DNA of 64,000 nt from Panicum virgatum. Taxonomy: Eukaryota > Streptophyta > Magnoliopsida > Poales > Poaceae. Where the stretch lies: positions 38,146,118 to 38,210,117 of the forward strand of contig NC_053149.1 in assembly GCF_016808335.1 (NCBI RefSeq). The letters run 5' to 3'. The notes beneath the pieces are model-generated. The model worked only from the letters and a program-made list of their open reading frames with translations, made no database searches and was not told where the DNA came from. The translations under genes and the position numbers were made by a program. Below are positions 22,591 to 34,723 of this stretch, piece by piece. Position 1 is the first letter of the stretch. Every line of letters begins with the position of its first letter.

Positions 22591-24810
22591 GATTTTTCTA
22601 CAGGTACACTAACCCCTAACCCCGTTCACGTAGGAAGTTGTTCATATTAAACGGTTAATATAGGGAGAGTACGTATGGTGCCACCGCAGTGATCTCCGTA
22701 TATTGCCATAGTTTGATTGGCAAAAATTTTCTTTGGTGAGGAAGTATAGGTCGTGCATGCATACATTGTATCGTACATATTGTTTTGTTTTGGGCGTGTA
22801 TTAATATTTTCGTATAAGTTTCTTCACACCATGCACATCTCACTCTCGATAATTTCTATAATTTCTGACTTAATGTGGTTAAGGAATCATGAAAATCAGT
22901 GTGCTGTATTTGATCGAAACTTATCTACTTGTTTAAATAATCGAAATGCAAAGTTACGAATCTAGTAGTATGGTGAGTGTTTCTTAATCCTGACGGTAAA
23001 CTCTTCCAACCTATCCTTTTTGCCCCAAGGTTAAAATAAGGATGTTATCGTTGCTTCCATCTTGTCTAAACATTGATGTTTTCTACTATTGATCAATGTT
23101 AATTTCAAACTGTGTATCCTTATCTCTAGGCCATTCGTTCCGATGCCCAACGATAATCCATTCCATCCCTCCTTGATGACTCAAGACATTCTATTGTTCT
23201 TCGAGTATTGATATTCACTATTCTTAATCATTTTGATTCCTACCCTTAACATGGATCCACTTGCATTCTGGCTTGAATCAATGTGAATAAGTTAAAGATT
23301 TTAGTCACCTGCATTATAGTCATCTTGCATGAATAGGAATGCAATATTGTTGCATTGCGTAATCACACATTGTTTAGGTATGGGTCTGACAAGGTGAAAC
23401 CTAAGTGGCGGCTAACTATCATTATGTGTTCAGTACGACTGCGTACAACTTGTGATATTTTAGAAATCTGGAAAAAAAAACTCTCCCTGAATTTGTGCTA
23501 CTTGGGTTGCTCCATATGATTTTCTTTCGTGGTGGTTATTGTTCCACGACCCATAAATCCACGACGGAACCTAGGGCCTCGTATGGATGCATATGACTAT
23601 GTCACTAGGTGCGCGCTGGTGCTTAAGTGCGTGTGGGTATGATCTATTACGATTATCTTTTCTTGCAACCCTTAAAATGTTTTTCTTTACTTTGTCCTTT
23701 TTAAGGGGGTAGGCCCTAGACGAATAACGATGCAAATGGGTTGTTTCAGGTTTGAGTTCCTGGGGCATTAGTACACTAACTAGCATGGCATCATGTGCAT
23801 CCTGCATCATGCAATTTCATTAATCAACACTAGCAAGCAAGAATATTCTTGAGGAAAACTTGCCTTGCTGCCCTTTCTTTTCAGTTTCCTCAAGCTCCTT
23901 AAAACTCATCTTGATGTCTTTTCTATCTGGGTTCACCCCAAATTGAGAATTCGACTATTCCCAAGAATCTCCTTGATTTATATTCGTTGAGTAGCTTAGA
24001 ATCTCTCTTCTTTGTAAAATCCTACTATGTGCTAGCACTAGAAAAGTCAACCGGTTCCTTTCCAATTGACTTTGATGGTGATTGTGTCCACATATGTTAT
24101 CCACAGTCACTTGCTGCACAAGCTGAAGCCCTGGAGCTTTGTAGTGTGGAAAAAGAATTGATTAGTTCACACAGTGGCACAGTTAATCTCTACCGCTCAC
24201 ATGTCGTACTTTGTATTTGGATCACCTCTTTGCCATCTGTCTTTCTCGCCATGCTCATCTATACGTGATCTGTCTAAGCTACATTGGAATTCTCGCTCGT
24301 GGTAGGCTCAGTAATGTTGTGGTGGTTGATGACCAATGGTGTCGCGATGAAACCAAGAGCGTCCTGTGGGCGAACGACAGATGGTTGTGCTACTCGGCAC
24401 GCGCTGGTATTGAGGTTGCTGGTAATGATCCATTATGCAACTACATAGATGTGTTATCTCCTTGTGAACTTTCCTCAGATCTACCTCTTGTTCTTGTCTA
24501 AAGATCTATATGCCAGATCAAAATCTAGTTAGTTTTTCTTCCGAAGTTGCTAAGAGGATAACCTTTGGAAGAATTGGTAATGAAAGTAAATGTTAATAGT
24601 CTACAAGAGGTGGGAGACAGGTGACCTTGTTTGTTCTAACCAAATGATCAAGCAATACATGTCATCCCTATTGGAACACGAGGGCACACAACACGTCAAG
24701 TCGGACGAGTTACCAATCGAATCAAATCGTGGACTTTCTCTAAGTTCTCAATCCTTATCCTGGCTGCGACGGTTGGTCTGCCCCTCTTCCCTTGAGAGTT
24801 TTTCGTTCTG
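22332..24810 (+). other. LARD-1 internal region without retroelement domains
   Basis: This is AT-rich DNA with a dinucleotide repeat and only short frames (at most 96 codons, at 23987-24268 and 24211-24501), none of which I recognise. A stretch at about 23698-23714 (TTTTTAAGGGGGTAGG) resembles a polypurine tract but is not followed by an LTR start. It may be a relic of internal rearrangement. Confidence 0.6.
22520..22587. repeat. (TA)n microsatellite, about 34 units
   Basis: An uninterrupted AT/TA dinucleotide run of about 68 bases lies 200 bases downstream of the LARD-1 primer site. Its length in the assembly should be treated as uncertain. Confidence 0.97.
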
Positions 24811-24845
24811 AATCTCGGGACGAGATTCTTTTAAAGGGGTAGGAT
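24811..24845 (+). promoter_or_regulatory. LARD-1 palindrome and polypurine tract
   Basis: AATCTCGGGACGAGATT (24811-24827), identical to TEK-1, is followed by TTTTAAAGGGGTAGGA and the 3' LTR start at 24846. The 18-base spacing to the LTR matches TEK-1 (19) and TEK-2 (19). Confidence 0.85.
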
Positions 24846-27800
24846 TGTAACACCCTGGGTGTTAATTTTGTGCTTTGGTTGCTAATCGTAGCTTAAGCTT
24901 TGTATTGGCGTTAAGTGTGCACGCCTAATTACATTTTGAATTGCATGTCATTGCATGCGTTCAAAATTTAATTATGTTGTGCCAATTTCTGCTAAGTAGG
25001 ATTGAACCATAATTTTAAAGCTTTGATCTATTTTTTTAAGACTGTGATCAAATTTAGTCGAATCCTATTTTCAAAAGTTTTAATTTCAAATCTGGACTGA
25101 GTTTTAAACCTCTTATCTCTCAAATTCGGAGCTCAGATTAACTTTTGCCCAAAATCAATCTTATAGATCTTTTATCCTCTACAACTTTTGTTTTGGCCAA
25201 AAATTTAAGTTTCAATACAAAAGCTTTAAGTTTGGACGCTCAAAAATCGAATCTGCTGGTCGGGCCTCGACTGGTCGGACTGGCCGTAGCCACCAATCGG
25301 ACCGGTCTGCCCTTGTCCGCAGCGCCGCAGACCTCCACGTGTAGCCGCGCCGTTGTCCTCGCCGCCGCTCAAGCCGTTCCTATCCGTTCGCAAGCGAACT
25401 CCGATTTCTCCTCTCTGTTCCGCCTCTTCCAGAGCCAGAGCTCGAGCTCCCCTGTGCCCAGAGCACCCCGTCTTCGCCATGAGTGCTGCTGAGCTGAGCT
25501 CGCCGCGGAGCACCCCACTCCCAACCTTCCACCTCCCGATTCAACCCTCAGCAAGCTTCCTTGCCGCCCACTGAAGCTCCCAGGCCAAGCCACCCCCTCT
25601 TTCCCGTCGCCCCGAGCGCCGCCGCCTCAGCCATGGTCGCCGCCACCCGCAGCTCGCCGTGGAGGGCCCCGTCCGCACTCCCTCGACCCAAAATAACCTC
25701 AGGAACAGCATCCCCCTAGACCTACTGAAGCTCCCTAGCCCGGCCACAGCCTCCTAGCACCGCTGGTCTCCTGCTCCCGTGGAGCCGCCACCTCCGGCCG
25801 TCCCAGCCCGCGCCGAGAGCACCCCAAGGTAGCCCTAGCCTTCCTCTTGCTCCTCCAGTCCAGGCCGCTCGCCGCTGGTGACCGTCGTCACCGGAATCCG
25901 GCCAATCCGCACCTCCTCTGTTTTATGCACTTAGGACTGGTCCGACCGGTATTGGCAACCGGTCAGACCGGTTTGCAATGAGCACCCCCATACCCTCATC
26001 TACCCTCCCCAACTCACGCCCTTCCCTTTTCCCTGCCGGAACAGACCTCCTCATGAGCTCTCGAGGTGGCAACAATGGCCGTTCGGTGCCGACCACCTTC
26101 CACCCTTTCTCCTGTGCTCAGAGTCACCAAATAGAACCCCCCCTCACTCCCCTCTCCCTCCCCATGCCCTTGGCTTCGAGAACGGAGACCGGGAGTGCCA
26201 TTCCGGTGGAGCTCTGAGCTCGTGCTCACTGTTATTCGCGACTAGGGATCCCGTGCAACAATAGAGTCAAGTTCAGGGGCTTTTCTGCATTGTCATAGGC
26301 TCATATGAATAGTGCTGTGTAGGATCTTTTTGAAAATTTGACTGAAACTTTGAAAATTCATAGTAAATTGTAGAAAAATCATAAAATAGCAAATGAGGAC
26401 TTTTTGGAATCCTTGTAAGTAGTTCTGTTCAGTGGAGTCATAATATGATGTGTGTTAGTAGAGAATTTTTGCTGTAAAAATAGAAATATGTAAGTTAGGT
26501 TTTTAATGCTAGTCTTACTTGTCTTTTTCATAACTGCAGTTTTAGTGCACAAATAAATGTGAGATTTTTATTCCATGTTACTCATGTGATGGTTGATGAC
26601 TGGTAAAAATTTCAGGATTTTAGGTTTGGTAGTTTACGAGCTATGGAAATAGCCAAAGCTCTGTACTGCTTTGCTCCTATTCTAAACCGACATGAAAGAT
26701 GACATTGTTTGGCTTATTTATGATTTGAATTATGCTTTGACGATAATAAGAAAGTTGTAGGTAACTTTATAGGCTTTTCAAAAAGTCTAGGATCACCTTT
26801 GATGGATGTTTGGATATCTGTTCATGATTGAAACAAGTGCATGTTAAGCTGCTGTCAAGTAACTGCATGTGTGGGTTGATTACTTTAGCTTGCCCTTGTT
26901 TGACTAGACAGGTTTGGCTAACTCTTGATTGGTGAATGCTTGCAATGGTTTGACTTAAGTTAAGTTGTATGTCATGCTGATATGCTTACCATCTCCTATG
27001 ATATGCTTGAGTGATGATTAAGTTAAATAGCTCTAGCTGCTTATGTAAGTGTGTTGTACTTTTATGAATGCTTTGCGGGTTGCACTTCTATGCATTCATA
27101 TATATGCATTGTTGCACCTCATTTAGGTACGATAGATGCACCACATGAAGGACATGATGTTGGAGCCGAACCCGAAGATGATGTTTGGTGCACATATCCA
27201 GAAGATGGAAAGAACCAGGAGTATATGCTTGGGCTGTTGATACTCGCCAAGCTGAGTGTTATCTAACAAACATTAACCTAATATTGGATTTCAGGCAAGC
27301 CCCGGTGCATAACCTACTATTTTTAAATTATGAATTACTATATGTTTATTACTTGTGCATTACATTTTTAGGAAATGTCTGGAACCTTAGTTGCATGATC
27401 TCTAGGTTCCCTTAGTCCTATACTAGTATGTGTAGGTCGATAGCACTGCTATGCTTAATAGGTCTCGGTAGAAGTCGAGAGATTTCTTGTCACTCGCGAG
27501 CTATAGGGTAGAAGTCGAGTAATTTCCTGTTGCTCGTGAGATATCAATGTCTTTATATTTCAGTATATGAGATATGGAATGCAATATGGAAGGAAGGAAA
27601 TTGGAGACCGGACGGGGAGAAATGATGAGATGTAGGTATGGCAAACAGGACAGGGTTCCTGGTGTCTAGCCCCATCTGTGTCGATTGAGGACCGTACCGT
27701 TGTTAGCCCTGCTGATCATGTTTGAATTGTACTAACCGCATGCTGGGAGTAGGAGGTAGTCGAAACCGGTAAGCCGAGCACTGCCTCACTTCGAAAGTAC

Positions 27801-28743
27801 AGGACTTCTTGCCACCCCTTAGGGTAGTCGAGTGGCCGCAGAGAAATGGGGATGCATGTATTTTACTTTTGGTGGTCTCTCGTAGGGCTCGGCTGACTAT
27901 ACGCTGGTGGGGCGGTCCTGTAGTCCGAGGCGGGGGAGGGGAATTGTTGGTTCGTATAGTCCGACGGGGCAAATACGGACCGTGTTGGTTAGGTCCACCT
28001 TGCAAGGTTAAATCGGATCGATTCGCCGTCAGTCGCTCTCGGACATGAGCACCTTGATCTCCGAGTCACATCGTAGTAAAGAAATAAAATGATATGAGAT
28101 GATAAATGATAATGTTGTTTACTCAATTGGGTTTCTACATTGATTGTTATAGATGTGCAAATCATAGATGCTTAGCAAAACTATTACTATAAATTGGAGC
28201 TAAAATCTTGGAATTAAGGATCTACTTTTAGTTGCTTTTCTGCAAAACAAACTAACAACCAGAAATCCTTGCATGTCTAGATAATGGGCTAAGTATACCC
28301 AGAGACGGGTACGTCTTGCTGAGTATTTGTTGCTCAGGGTTTGTTGTTTACCCTATTTTTTCAGGTATAGAAGCTAATCAGGATTAACATCAGTGGGCTC
28401 GATGTGACGTCCTCGTGTTTTCGTAGTTATCATTTTGTTTTATTGGTTTTCAACCAAATCTTCTCTTAGGTTATATTCTCTTCCGCTGCTGTCATTTATT
28501 CTATGTAAATTCTAAATTTAAAGTTGTTTTTGTAAATATATATGTTGTTGTCTATTTCATAAAATTTTAATATGCTGGTACTGTCTGCGCTCGCCGTCGT
28601 GCGAGACTATTGGTAATGTTTCGGTCGGCCTGTGGGTTGGAAACAGACTGTCAGATTATACTTAATTAAGCTAATGCGTCTGATATGTTCAAATGATGGC
28701 CATTACGCTTAATTTAGCCGTTTAACTTGGCAGGTCTGTCACA
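24846..28743 (+). repeat. LARD-1 3' LTR
   Basis: It begins TGTAACACCC with the same palindromic start as the 5' copy, is 33 bases longer through indels, and ends GTCTGTCACA just before ACTAC. It includes about 43 bases near 25330-25385 that the 5' LTR lacks. Confidence 0.9.
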
Positions 28744-29598
28744 ACTACCTCATTGGATGCCATAGTCGGTTCGAGAAGGCCCGGGCTTCAACTCATAGTA
28801 GAAGAGACCATGGCCCCCTACTATAAATATGAGAGGAGGGTGTGAGACATGAGACACACTTACTCACTTCCTATCTTAGCTTTCTCCTTAATACTTGAGC
28901 CTTAGGCTCTCTTGGAGGTTTAGTGCTGCTTAGGTAGTGCTTAGAAAATAGGGAGAGAGTGAGGGGAAGTCGGAGAGGCGCCATGTTTCTGTTGGTTGTT
29001 GGTATTTCGTAATGTCACCTCTAGATACATGGTTATTCAAGAACCATGGATCGTTTCACAAGCGCACAGAATTACTGGCGTAGTATTTTACCTGGGAGTA
29101 TACCAGGGTTGTCATTTATATTTTTGCAGGGAAGGTGACGGTGTAAAGAATTTATTAAATTATGGAGAACTGCTACTAATTAACATCCATGTCTGAACAT
29201 GGGTGATTGATGATATATAGGAGTGGTAGTGTGACACAAGATTAGCCATTTCAAATATAACTATTCTGGGTAGCAGAGGAATAGAGAGCAAACAAGGGTA
29301 CTAGAAGCATTTCTCATCTTAGCAAGCATAAGGCATGTTAGAGTTGTTTGCACATTCACATGATTAAATTGGGTTATAGATTCAAGACACTACGGGGAGA
29401 CCGCTCATGACAGGCAGATAGAACTGACTAGCCATCACGGTACTTTATGGACCTCCTACCGCTAAGTCTGAATGTGGAGGATTACAATGACACGGAATAG
29501 GGCTGTCACCACCTGCAGGCTACGTCTCCAAACCATGGGGAAAAGCAGCATTCAAACGTAAACCTTAACCCAGAGACCACGACTACATTACTGATTAC

Positions 29599-31228
29599 TG
29601 TTGGCACTCCTTAGCCTAACCGAATTACTCCGCAAGCGCACAGAGACCGATTGTAGCTTTCACCAGGGAGTATACCTGGGATATCGAATCCAAGGAACGA
29701 TAAGCTTTGACTAGTGGTCTATAACAATTCAGCCGGACCTGCCAAGGAGAAGAGATACGAGGGTAGAGGGTTTAACTCCAGATAGATTTCCTAATTACTA
29801 AGCTATCCTACTAGATTACTAACTTGATCTGCTTCGGCGGTCTCAGAGAAGGACTCAGACTGGGGTGAGAAGGGAGTCCACCAATAGTCAACAACTACTG
29901 CTATGAAAACACCAGAACGTGGTGGACTACAAGGGACGGACAAGGCTGTCACCACTTGCCGCCTACCACTATGGTGCCGTGGGGTGGAACAGAACCCGAG
30001 ATAGCTAACCAAGCCTAGGCACCATGCCTACAGCTATCGAGCTACTTACTCCTACCGTATACTTGGGCAGAAAGTAACCTCAGATAAGTAGAACTTGCTA
30101 TTTACGAAGACTCGGAATCCCGCAGATCAAAGGAAGTAACTGAACAAGTAACTTAAGTAAAGAGTAAAACTAGTGAGACACTGAAGATAAACAAGGAACT
30201 TACTTGGATATATAAATTCCCCTAAGGTGGCTTACAAAAGTGGGGTAAGGTCGAGAGAACTCGGCTTCCGCCCCTTTAGCTCGGCTTCCGCCAAAGCTCT
30301 CACCTCACACTCTCGCTATTCTAACTAGGAAGTGGACTAAACTCGAGACTCTTCTTGGTCCAAGTGGTGTGTGTTGTAAGTGAGGGGTGAGGGCCTATTT
30401 ATAGTGGTTCAATGTCAGTTCTGAAACCATGCCTCACTTGTACGCTAAGTTAATCATCCGCTTGGATTCCACGCAAAGGCTGCTAGCCAGTGGTTGACTT
30501 GTGGGGCCGAGCGGCCTGGCCAAGGCCGGCCGGCCTGGCTCTGGTGTCACCTGGCACCGCCTTCCCGTGGGACGATCCTGATCTTCTTTGGAGGTCAGTG
30601 CTTCTGGTACTTGGTCCAAAGACAGTTATCTTGGGCCAGGCGGCCTACCCCTGCAACCTCTCGACCCTCCGTTGCACCATCATGATCTTCAATGGTTGGA
30701 TGTTGCTCCTGAGGGTGGTTCCGGGCTTGACACGTCTGATTTCTCTGATTGTGGACCCAGATTCCCCTTTGTGCTTTGGGACTCAAGCCTTTCAGTCAGA
30801 ACTTGTGAATTCTGAGTTGATTCATGTTGGATTTGCTTGGATTCACCCTCAAGATCACTCTGGTCAAGTTTCATTCCGAAATTCCATAGTTGATATGCTG
30901 GTCGGTCGGACTCGGGTCCTCCAGTCTAAACATTGTCCGTTTTGGCTCAATTTTGGATATGGATTTGCTTGGATTCACCCTCAAGATCACTCTGGTCAAG
31001 TTTCATGCCGAAATTCCACAGTTGATATGCTGGTCAGTCGGACTCGGGCCCTCCAGTCTAAACATTGTCCGTTTTGGCTCAATTTTGGATATGTTGTTCC
31101 TAAGATCAAATATACATCAAAACTTGTGGAACTCATTAGATATAATAATTATGGCATGATTATGTCCTATATTTCATGAAATCAGGCAGAGCGTTGGCGG
31201 CGAAAACCATCGATATCGACCGCCTACA
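29599..31228 (-). mobile_element. Solo LTR X (1630 bases) with perfect ATTAC duplication
   Basis: On the minus strand it runs from TGTAGGCGGTC (31228) to AGTGCCAACA (29599). ATTAC lies on both sides (29594-29598 and 31229-31233). A TATA-like CTATAAATAGG (reversed near 30390-30405) precedes the presumed transcript start. No gag-pol is attached, so it is a solo LTR of a Tat/Athila-like family. Inside it are the 132-base tandem duplication and GGCCGGCCGGCC-type motifs (near 30520-30535). Confidence 0.8.
30829..31092. repeat. Two-unit tandem repeat, 132 bases per unit, in solo LTR X
   Basis: The units 30829-30960 and 30961-31092 are head to tail, each starting GGATTTGCTTGGATTCACCC, and differ at only a few positions. 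Because 132 is a multiple of three, a 229-codon frame (30490-31179) reads through both units. I take that frame to be non-coding LTR sequence. Confidence 0.92.
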
Positions 31229-32659
31229 ATTACTACTCTAGCCTTGCGCAAGGACATCCATCTTTATCAAGGGCCTTAGTATTAGAGCACCCAATTAAGG
31301 GGGATGAAACCGATATTGTGACAAGATCTTACTACTCAACTAAGCATGCAAGGCAAATAACTCAAACGTTAATCATGAAAGGATCACATACATAGGCCAA
31401 GCACATGAACCAAATATGCTAAGTTGAATGAAATAAACATGTAGTACAAACTTAAGACATTACATAAAGAGAAGATACAAGAGATACCAACTCTTCATGA
31501 AGACTCTAAGACATTGAACTAGAACTCCACACCTGAATTGTACTCCCTAAAGCCTTACAAAGTGAGGAGGGGATTTACCAGCGTTGTGGCTGAGTTTTGC
31601 ACATGTGGCACCCCGAACCACCTTAATGAATCCACCAGGAAGCTGCAGGTGAAAGATGAAAGTCGGTGGCGCCAACACCTATTCGGCCGACCAGTGGGGT
31701 CGACCGACCAGTGGGCCCCATCTCTGGCCACTGCCTTTGGTTAGGAAACTTCTAGGTGGGTCCCCTTTGTCTTGCCACGTGCCTAAGCCTATGTAATTTT
31801 AGTTTGCTTCACTGTTGGGCCCTCCAATCTATGTGATGACTGTGTGGCGACGCTTGGTTGGACGATGCTTTTGCTCCTTGGATCAAAGGGTGTGATTGCA
31901 CTTCATTTTTAGCCAAAAACCTGCATGCATAAAATGCTACAAGGAAATGTGGAATTCGGTGATTTATTAATGACATGAGTGTAAGAAATGCAAGTTCATC
32001 CATTTATTTTGACATTATTGATTCTCAGAATTGGTCATTTTTTAGCATCAACAGTGCTCAGTGCTCCCCACCTGCTTATACCTCGACGGATGCTTATCAA
32101 TCAAAGTAAGTGTTCATGATCTTCTTTATGGTTTAACTTCTTAGTTAAGTAGTGCTAGTTCCCTAGTTGTTTGCCGGATCAGTAGTTCGCTTGTTTGGTG
32201 GATGTATCTAGAGTAAGACTCCTGATAGAGATGAATGCTCTTGATCACCTCTAGAGTTAGTAGAAGACAGTGTAGATGTGGTGTCTAGACTAGACTCTAC
32301 CTGTTGGTTGGGATATAGCATCACGGTTTGTAGAGGCAACCTACAAGTGGTGATAGCCCTATTTTGTGCCATAGAAATCCTCCATGTTCGAGTATATCAT
32401 AGTTGCTGTATTACCAGAAGCTTTCTTATCCAGGGGAAACTGGTAGCCCGAAGAAAACAACTAGTTAGTGCTATCTTACCTTTAATTCTTAGACATAGAA
32501 ATTCTCTCTGCCCCTTACATCTTCGGTAGTGTGGTGTCCTTGGACGAATTCAAGCCTTAGATTATATACTCACATTCCCTGTGGATACGATACCCTGGAA
32601 TACTCGTGGGTGAAACCTCCGACAATATCCATGTGCTTGTGGATTCTATTCATGACGGT

Positions 32660-33332
32660 CTAAATAGGTCCACAACGGGCTCGATAGGGGTTGAATAGGT
32701 CCATAAATGTCACCTTGTATCCTCTTGGAACACAGGTGACTCATCCCTATTCTTCAGGAGGGATGGTCTAGTGGTTAGCTTCCCCTTTGCACATCCGGTG
32801 CAAATAAAATTTTTTGTTTTCGGGATGACCCTGGCATCATGGCCAGCAGAATTGTTGATGATTTTTCTCATCATACTCAACCCAGGATGACCCAATCGGT
32901 CATGCCATATTTGAAATGATTCCGCATTTTTGAATATGGTCTTCGTTGCAACATATCCTCCAGTGGGTTTTAAGTACGTGTAGTACAAACTCGATGTCAA
33001 TGAACGGAGTCTTCCCACTATTTTCTTTGGTATCCATCGAATTTAGTGATGAGCAGATATTCAGTACTTGCTCAATCTCGATTTCTACATGGAAACCATT
33101 CGAACAGATATCTTTAAAACTCAAAAGGGTACGCTTTGAGTCGGGATACAATAATGCATCCTTTTCAAAGATTTACGTACCCATAGGAAGAATCAGTGTG
33201 CCACTTCTAGTGCCCAACACTCATCATGCTTCACATCATATCCACATGTGTGCGATTTCTTCTTTATGCTACTCCACTTTTTTGGGGGCGGGGGATTGGA
33301 AGGGGGTCGCCAAGCACTGAATACTGGGCAGG
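32660..33332 (-). pseudogene. COP-1 continued: pre-integrase and zinc-finger region
   Basis: The minus strand reads a SKRTLLSFKDI box, then a HDRLGHPG...MMRKII GAG-pre-integrase box, then CTGCAKGK with a HHCC-type finger, and a GDIYGPI box that leads directly into the VFIDSSTR start at 17828. This shows that 17847-32659 is an insertion. Several frames are needed, so the coding potential is lost. The segment ends at LTR W; gag and the 5' LTR are missing. Confidence 0.8.
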
Positions 33333-34331
33333 TGTTGACGACCATTATTTCACATTCTGACCGTCAACTTCACGGGAATAAATAGAGTTTTGCACTTTTT
33401 TATACATACTTTTCTTATTTCTAATGAGTTCCACAAATTTTGGTGGTTTGAGATGTTCTATAGGACCATGCTGAAAATATGCAAGAAACGACACTAATTG
33501 GAGCATATGCAAGCCTGGTGAAATATGGATATATTGTGACACAACTGTAACATTATCAAATGCTAAATTGGACATCACCATGTTGAACAGCTTGTCGAGA
33601 TGATCAAAATGGACACTTGGATCACCCAATTTGGAGTCCGGACAGAAAAGTTATGCCTCCGGGAAGATCACCGACACGGCTTTGTCAAGCCGGTCGGCCT
33701 GACATAGGCCGGCCGGCCTGGCTCCTCCCCAAATCTCTCTCCACTCAGTATCATGGCCTTGGGGACTCATCAATGGACCCCCAAACACTTGGGAGACAAG
33801 CCAAAAGTGAATCTAAGACCGAAAGGCCTCATATGTCCCTCCAATGGGCTCCGGAAGTTGCCACTTGTAGTTGGGCTGATCATCCAAAGGATTGGAGCTG
33901 CACCTACATACAAAGAAACACAAGGAAAATCAATGCTAACCATTGGATGAAAGTTAACCCAAGTGGAGGGATGGATGAGATTGTCACATGGATCAAAGGA
34001 CCAACAAGTCAGCTCCAAGATGAGCAAACGTCGGTGATACCCAACCCAGGAGCAAACTCAGGCCTTGATTCATAATGTCGGTGAAACGGAGGGCCAACGG
34101 GCTCCGAAGGCAGGCCGCCCGGCCTCCACCAGGCCGCCCGGCCTAAGAAAATGGAGTTTGGATCAAGCACCACCAGAACCGACCTCCAGAAGGCGGTGGC
34201 CACTCCCCCGGCCGGCCGACCTAGGGGAGGCCGGTCGGCCCCACTTTGCAGCCTCAAGCCGCCATTTCACGTGGAGTTTACAAGAAAGCCTTAGCGTACA
34301 CTTGCAGCTACCAGCTTTGAACCGACCTGCA

Positions 34332-34352
34332 ACTAGTATATATAAATAGGCC
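34332..34352 (+). promoter_or_regulatory. Probable core promoter (TATA) of LTR W
   Basis: AGTATATATAAATAGGCC lies about 15 bases upstream of the conserved CCCTTCACTTGTAACACAC block, where transcription of this LTR family would be expected to start. X has the equivalent box reversed. Confidence 0.5.
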
Positions 34353-34723
34353 TCCACCCTTCACTTGTAACACACACCAAGGAACTCTCTTCTCACTTTT
34401 ACTTCCACGTTCCTTTATCTTTCCAAGTACTAGTACTTGTGTGTGGAAGTAATTCCGTCTAGCTTAGGCTTTGTTATCTTCCTTGTTTATCGTGAACTTA
34501 CCTTACGGGTTTTCTCGCCCGGACTAGGGGGCTTTATTATCTTCCTTGTTTATTGGGAACTTACCTTATGGGTTTTCTTGCCCAGACTAGGGGGCTCAAG
34601 TCAGTGCCCTAGGTTGAGGGGGATTTCTCTTGTTCGCGACAAGACAAATCCTAACACCGAGTGCAGACGTGGTGTCTGGTTTAGTATTAGCTAGAAAGTG
34701 TGTTCCACCCCACAGTGCCGCAG

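Larger units (their letters stand above)
18453..28743 (+). mobile_element. LARD-1: non-autonomous large LTR retrotransposon, Tekay-related
   Basis: The two LTRs are 18453-22317 (3865 bases) and 24846-28743 (3898 bases), with perfect ACTAC duplications at 18448-18452 and 28744-28748. A tRNA-Met primer site and a polypurine tract are in place. The 2528-base interior has no gag, protease, RT or integrase, so it would have to be mobilised by an autonomous Tekay-like partner. LTR comparison gives about 9 substitutions in the first 190 bases and about 17 in the last 190, plus indels of about 10 and 43 bases: clearly older than TEK-1, on the order of one to three million years by the same rate. Confidence 0.9.
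28997..32053 (-). mobile_element. Solo LTR Y (about 1.4 kb, minus strand) interrupted by solo LTR X
   Basis: On the minus strand it starts TGTTGATGC (right edge, 32053) and ends AATACCAACA (left edge, 28997). The pieces 28997-29593 and 31234-32053 join across X and its duplication. It shares with Z the block GGTGRTAGCCCTATT...TCCTCCA (near 29480-29510 reversed, and 32350-32385 in Z), so Y inserted in a relative of itself. The flanking 5-mers (TTGGT, GTGCT) do not match, so the exact ends are uncertain. Confidence 0.55.
17847..32659 (+). mobile_element. Solo LTR Z (about 1.45 kb) interrupted by LARD-1 and solo LTR Y
   Basis: Three pieces, 17847-18452, 28744 to about 28996 and about 32054-32659, together form one LTR-like unit inserted in the integrase of COP-1. 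The near-identical CTAAATGGGTC (17836-17846) and CTAAATAGGTC (32660-32670) flank it, but I cannot fix a canonical 5-base duplication. The middle piece has a TATA-like CTATAAATAT at 28821-28830. The last piece carries the conserved TGTGGATACGATACCCTGG to GTGCTTGTGG tail seen in LTRs X, Y and W. No internal retroelement domain is attached, so a solo LTR formed by recombination is the simplest reading. It also contains GGTCGGCCGACC-type palindromes near 18380-18415. Confidence 0.6.

Noticed and set aside
23698..23714. Second polypurine-tract-like stretch in LARD-1
   Set aside because: No LTR start follows and no matching palindrome precedes; probably chance.
30490..31179. 229-codon frame with an internal 44-residue repeat, at first sight a repeat protein
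   Set aside because: It lies wholly in a solo LTR, and the repeat is a 132-base DNA duplication that happens to keep frame; no homologous protein family is recognised.
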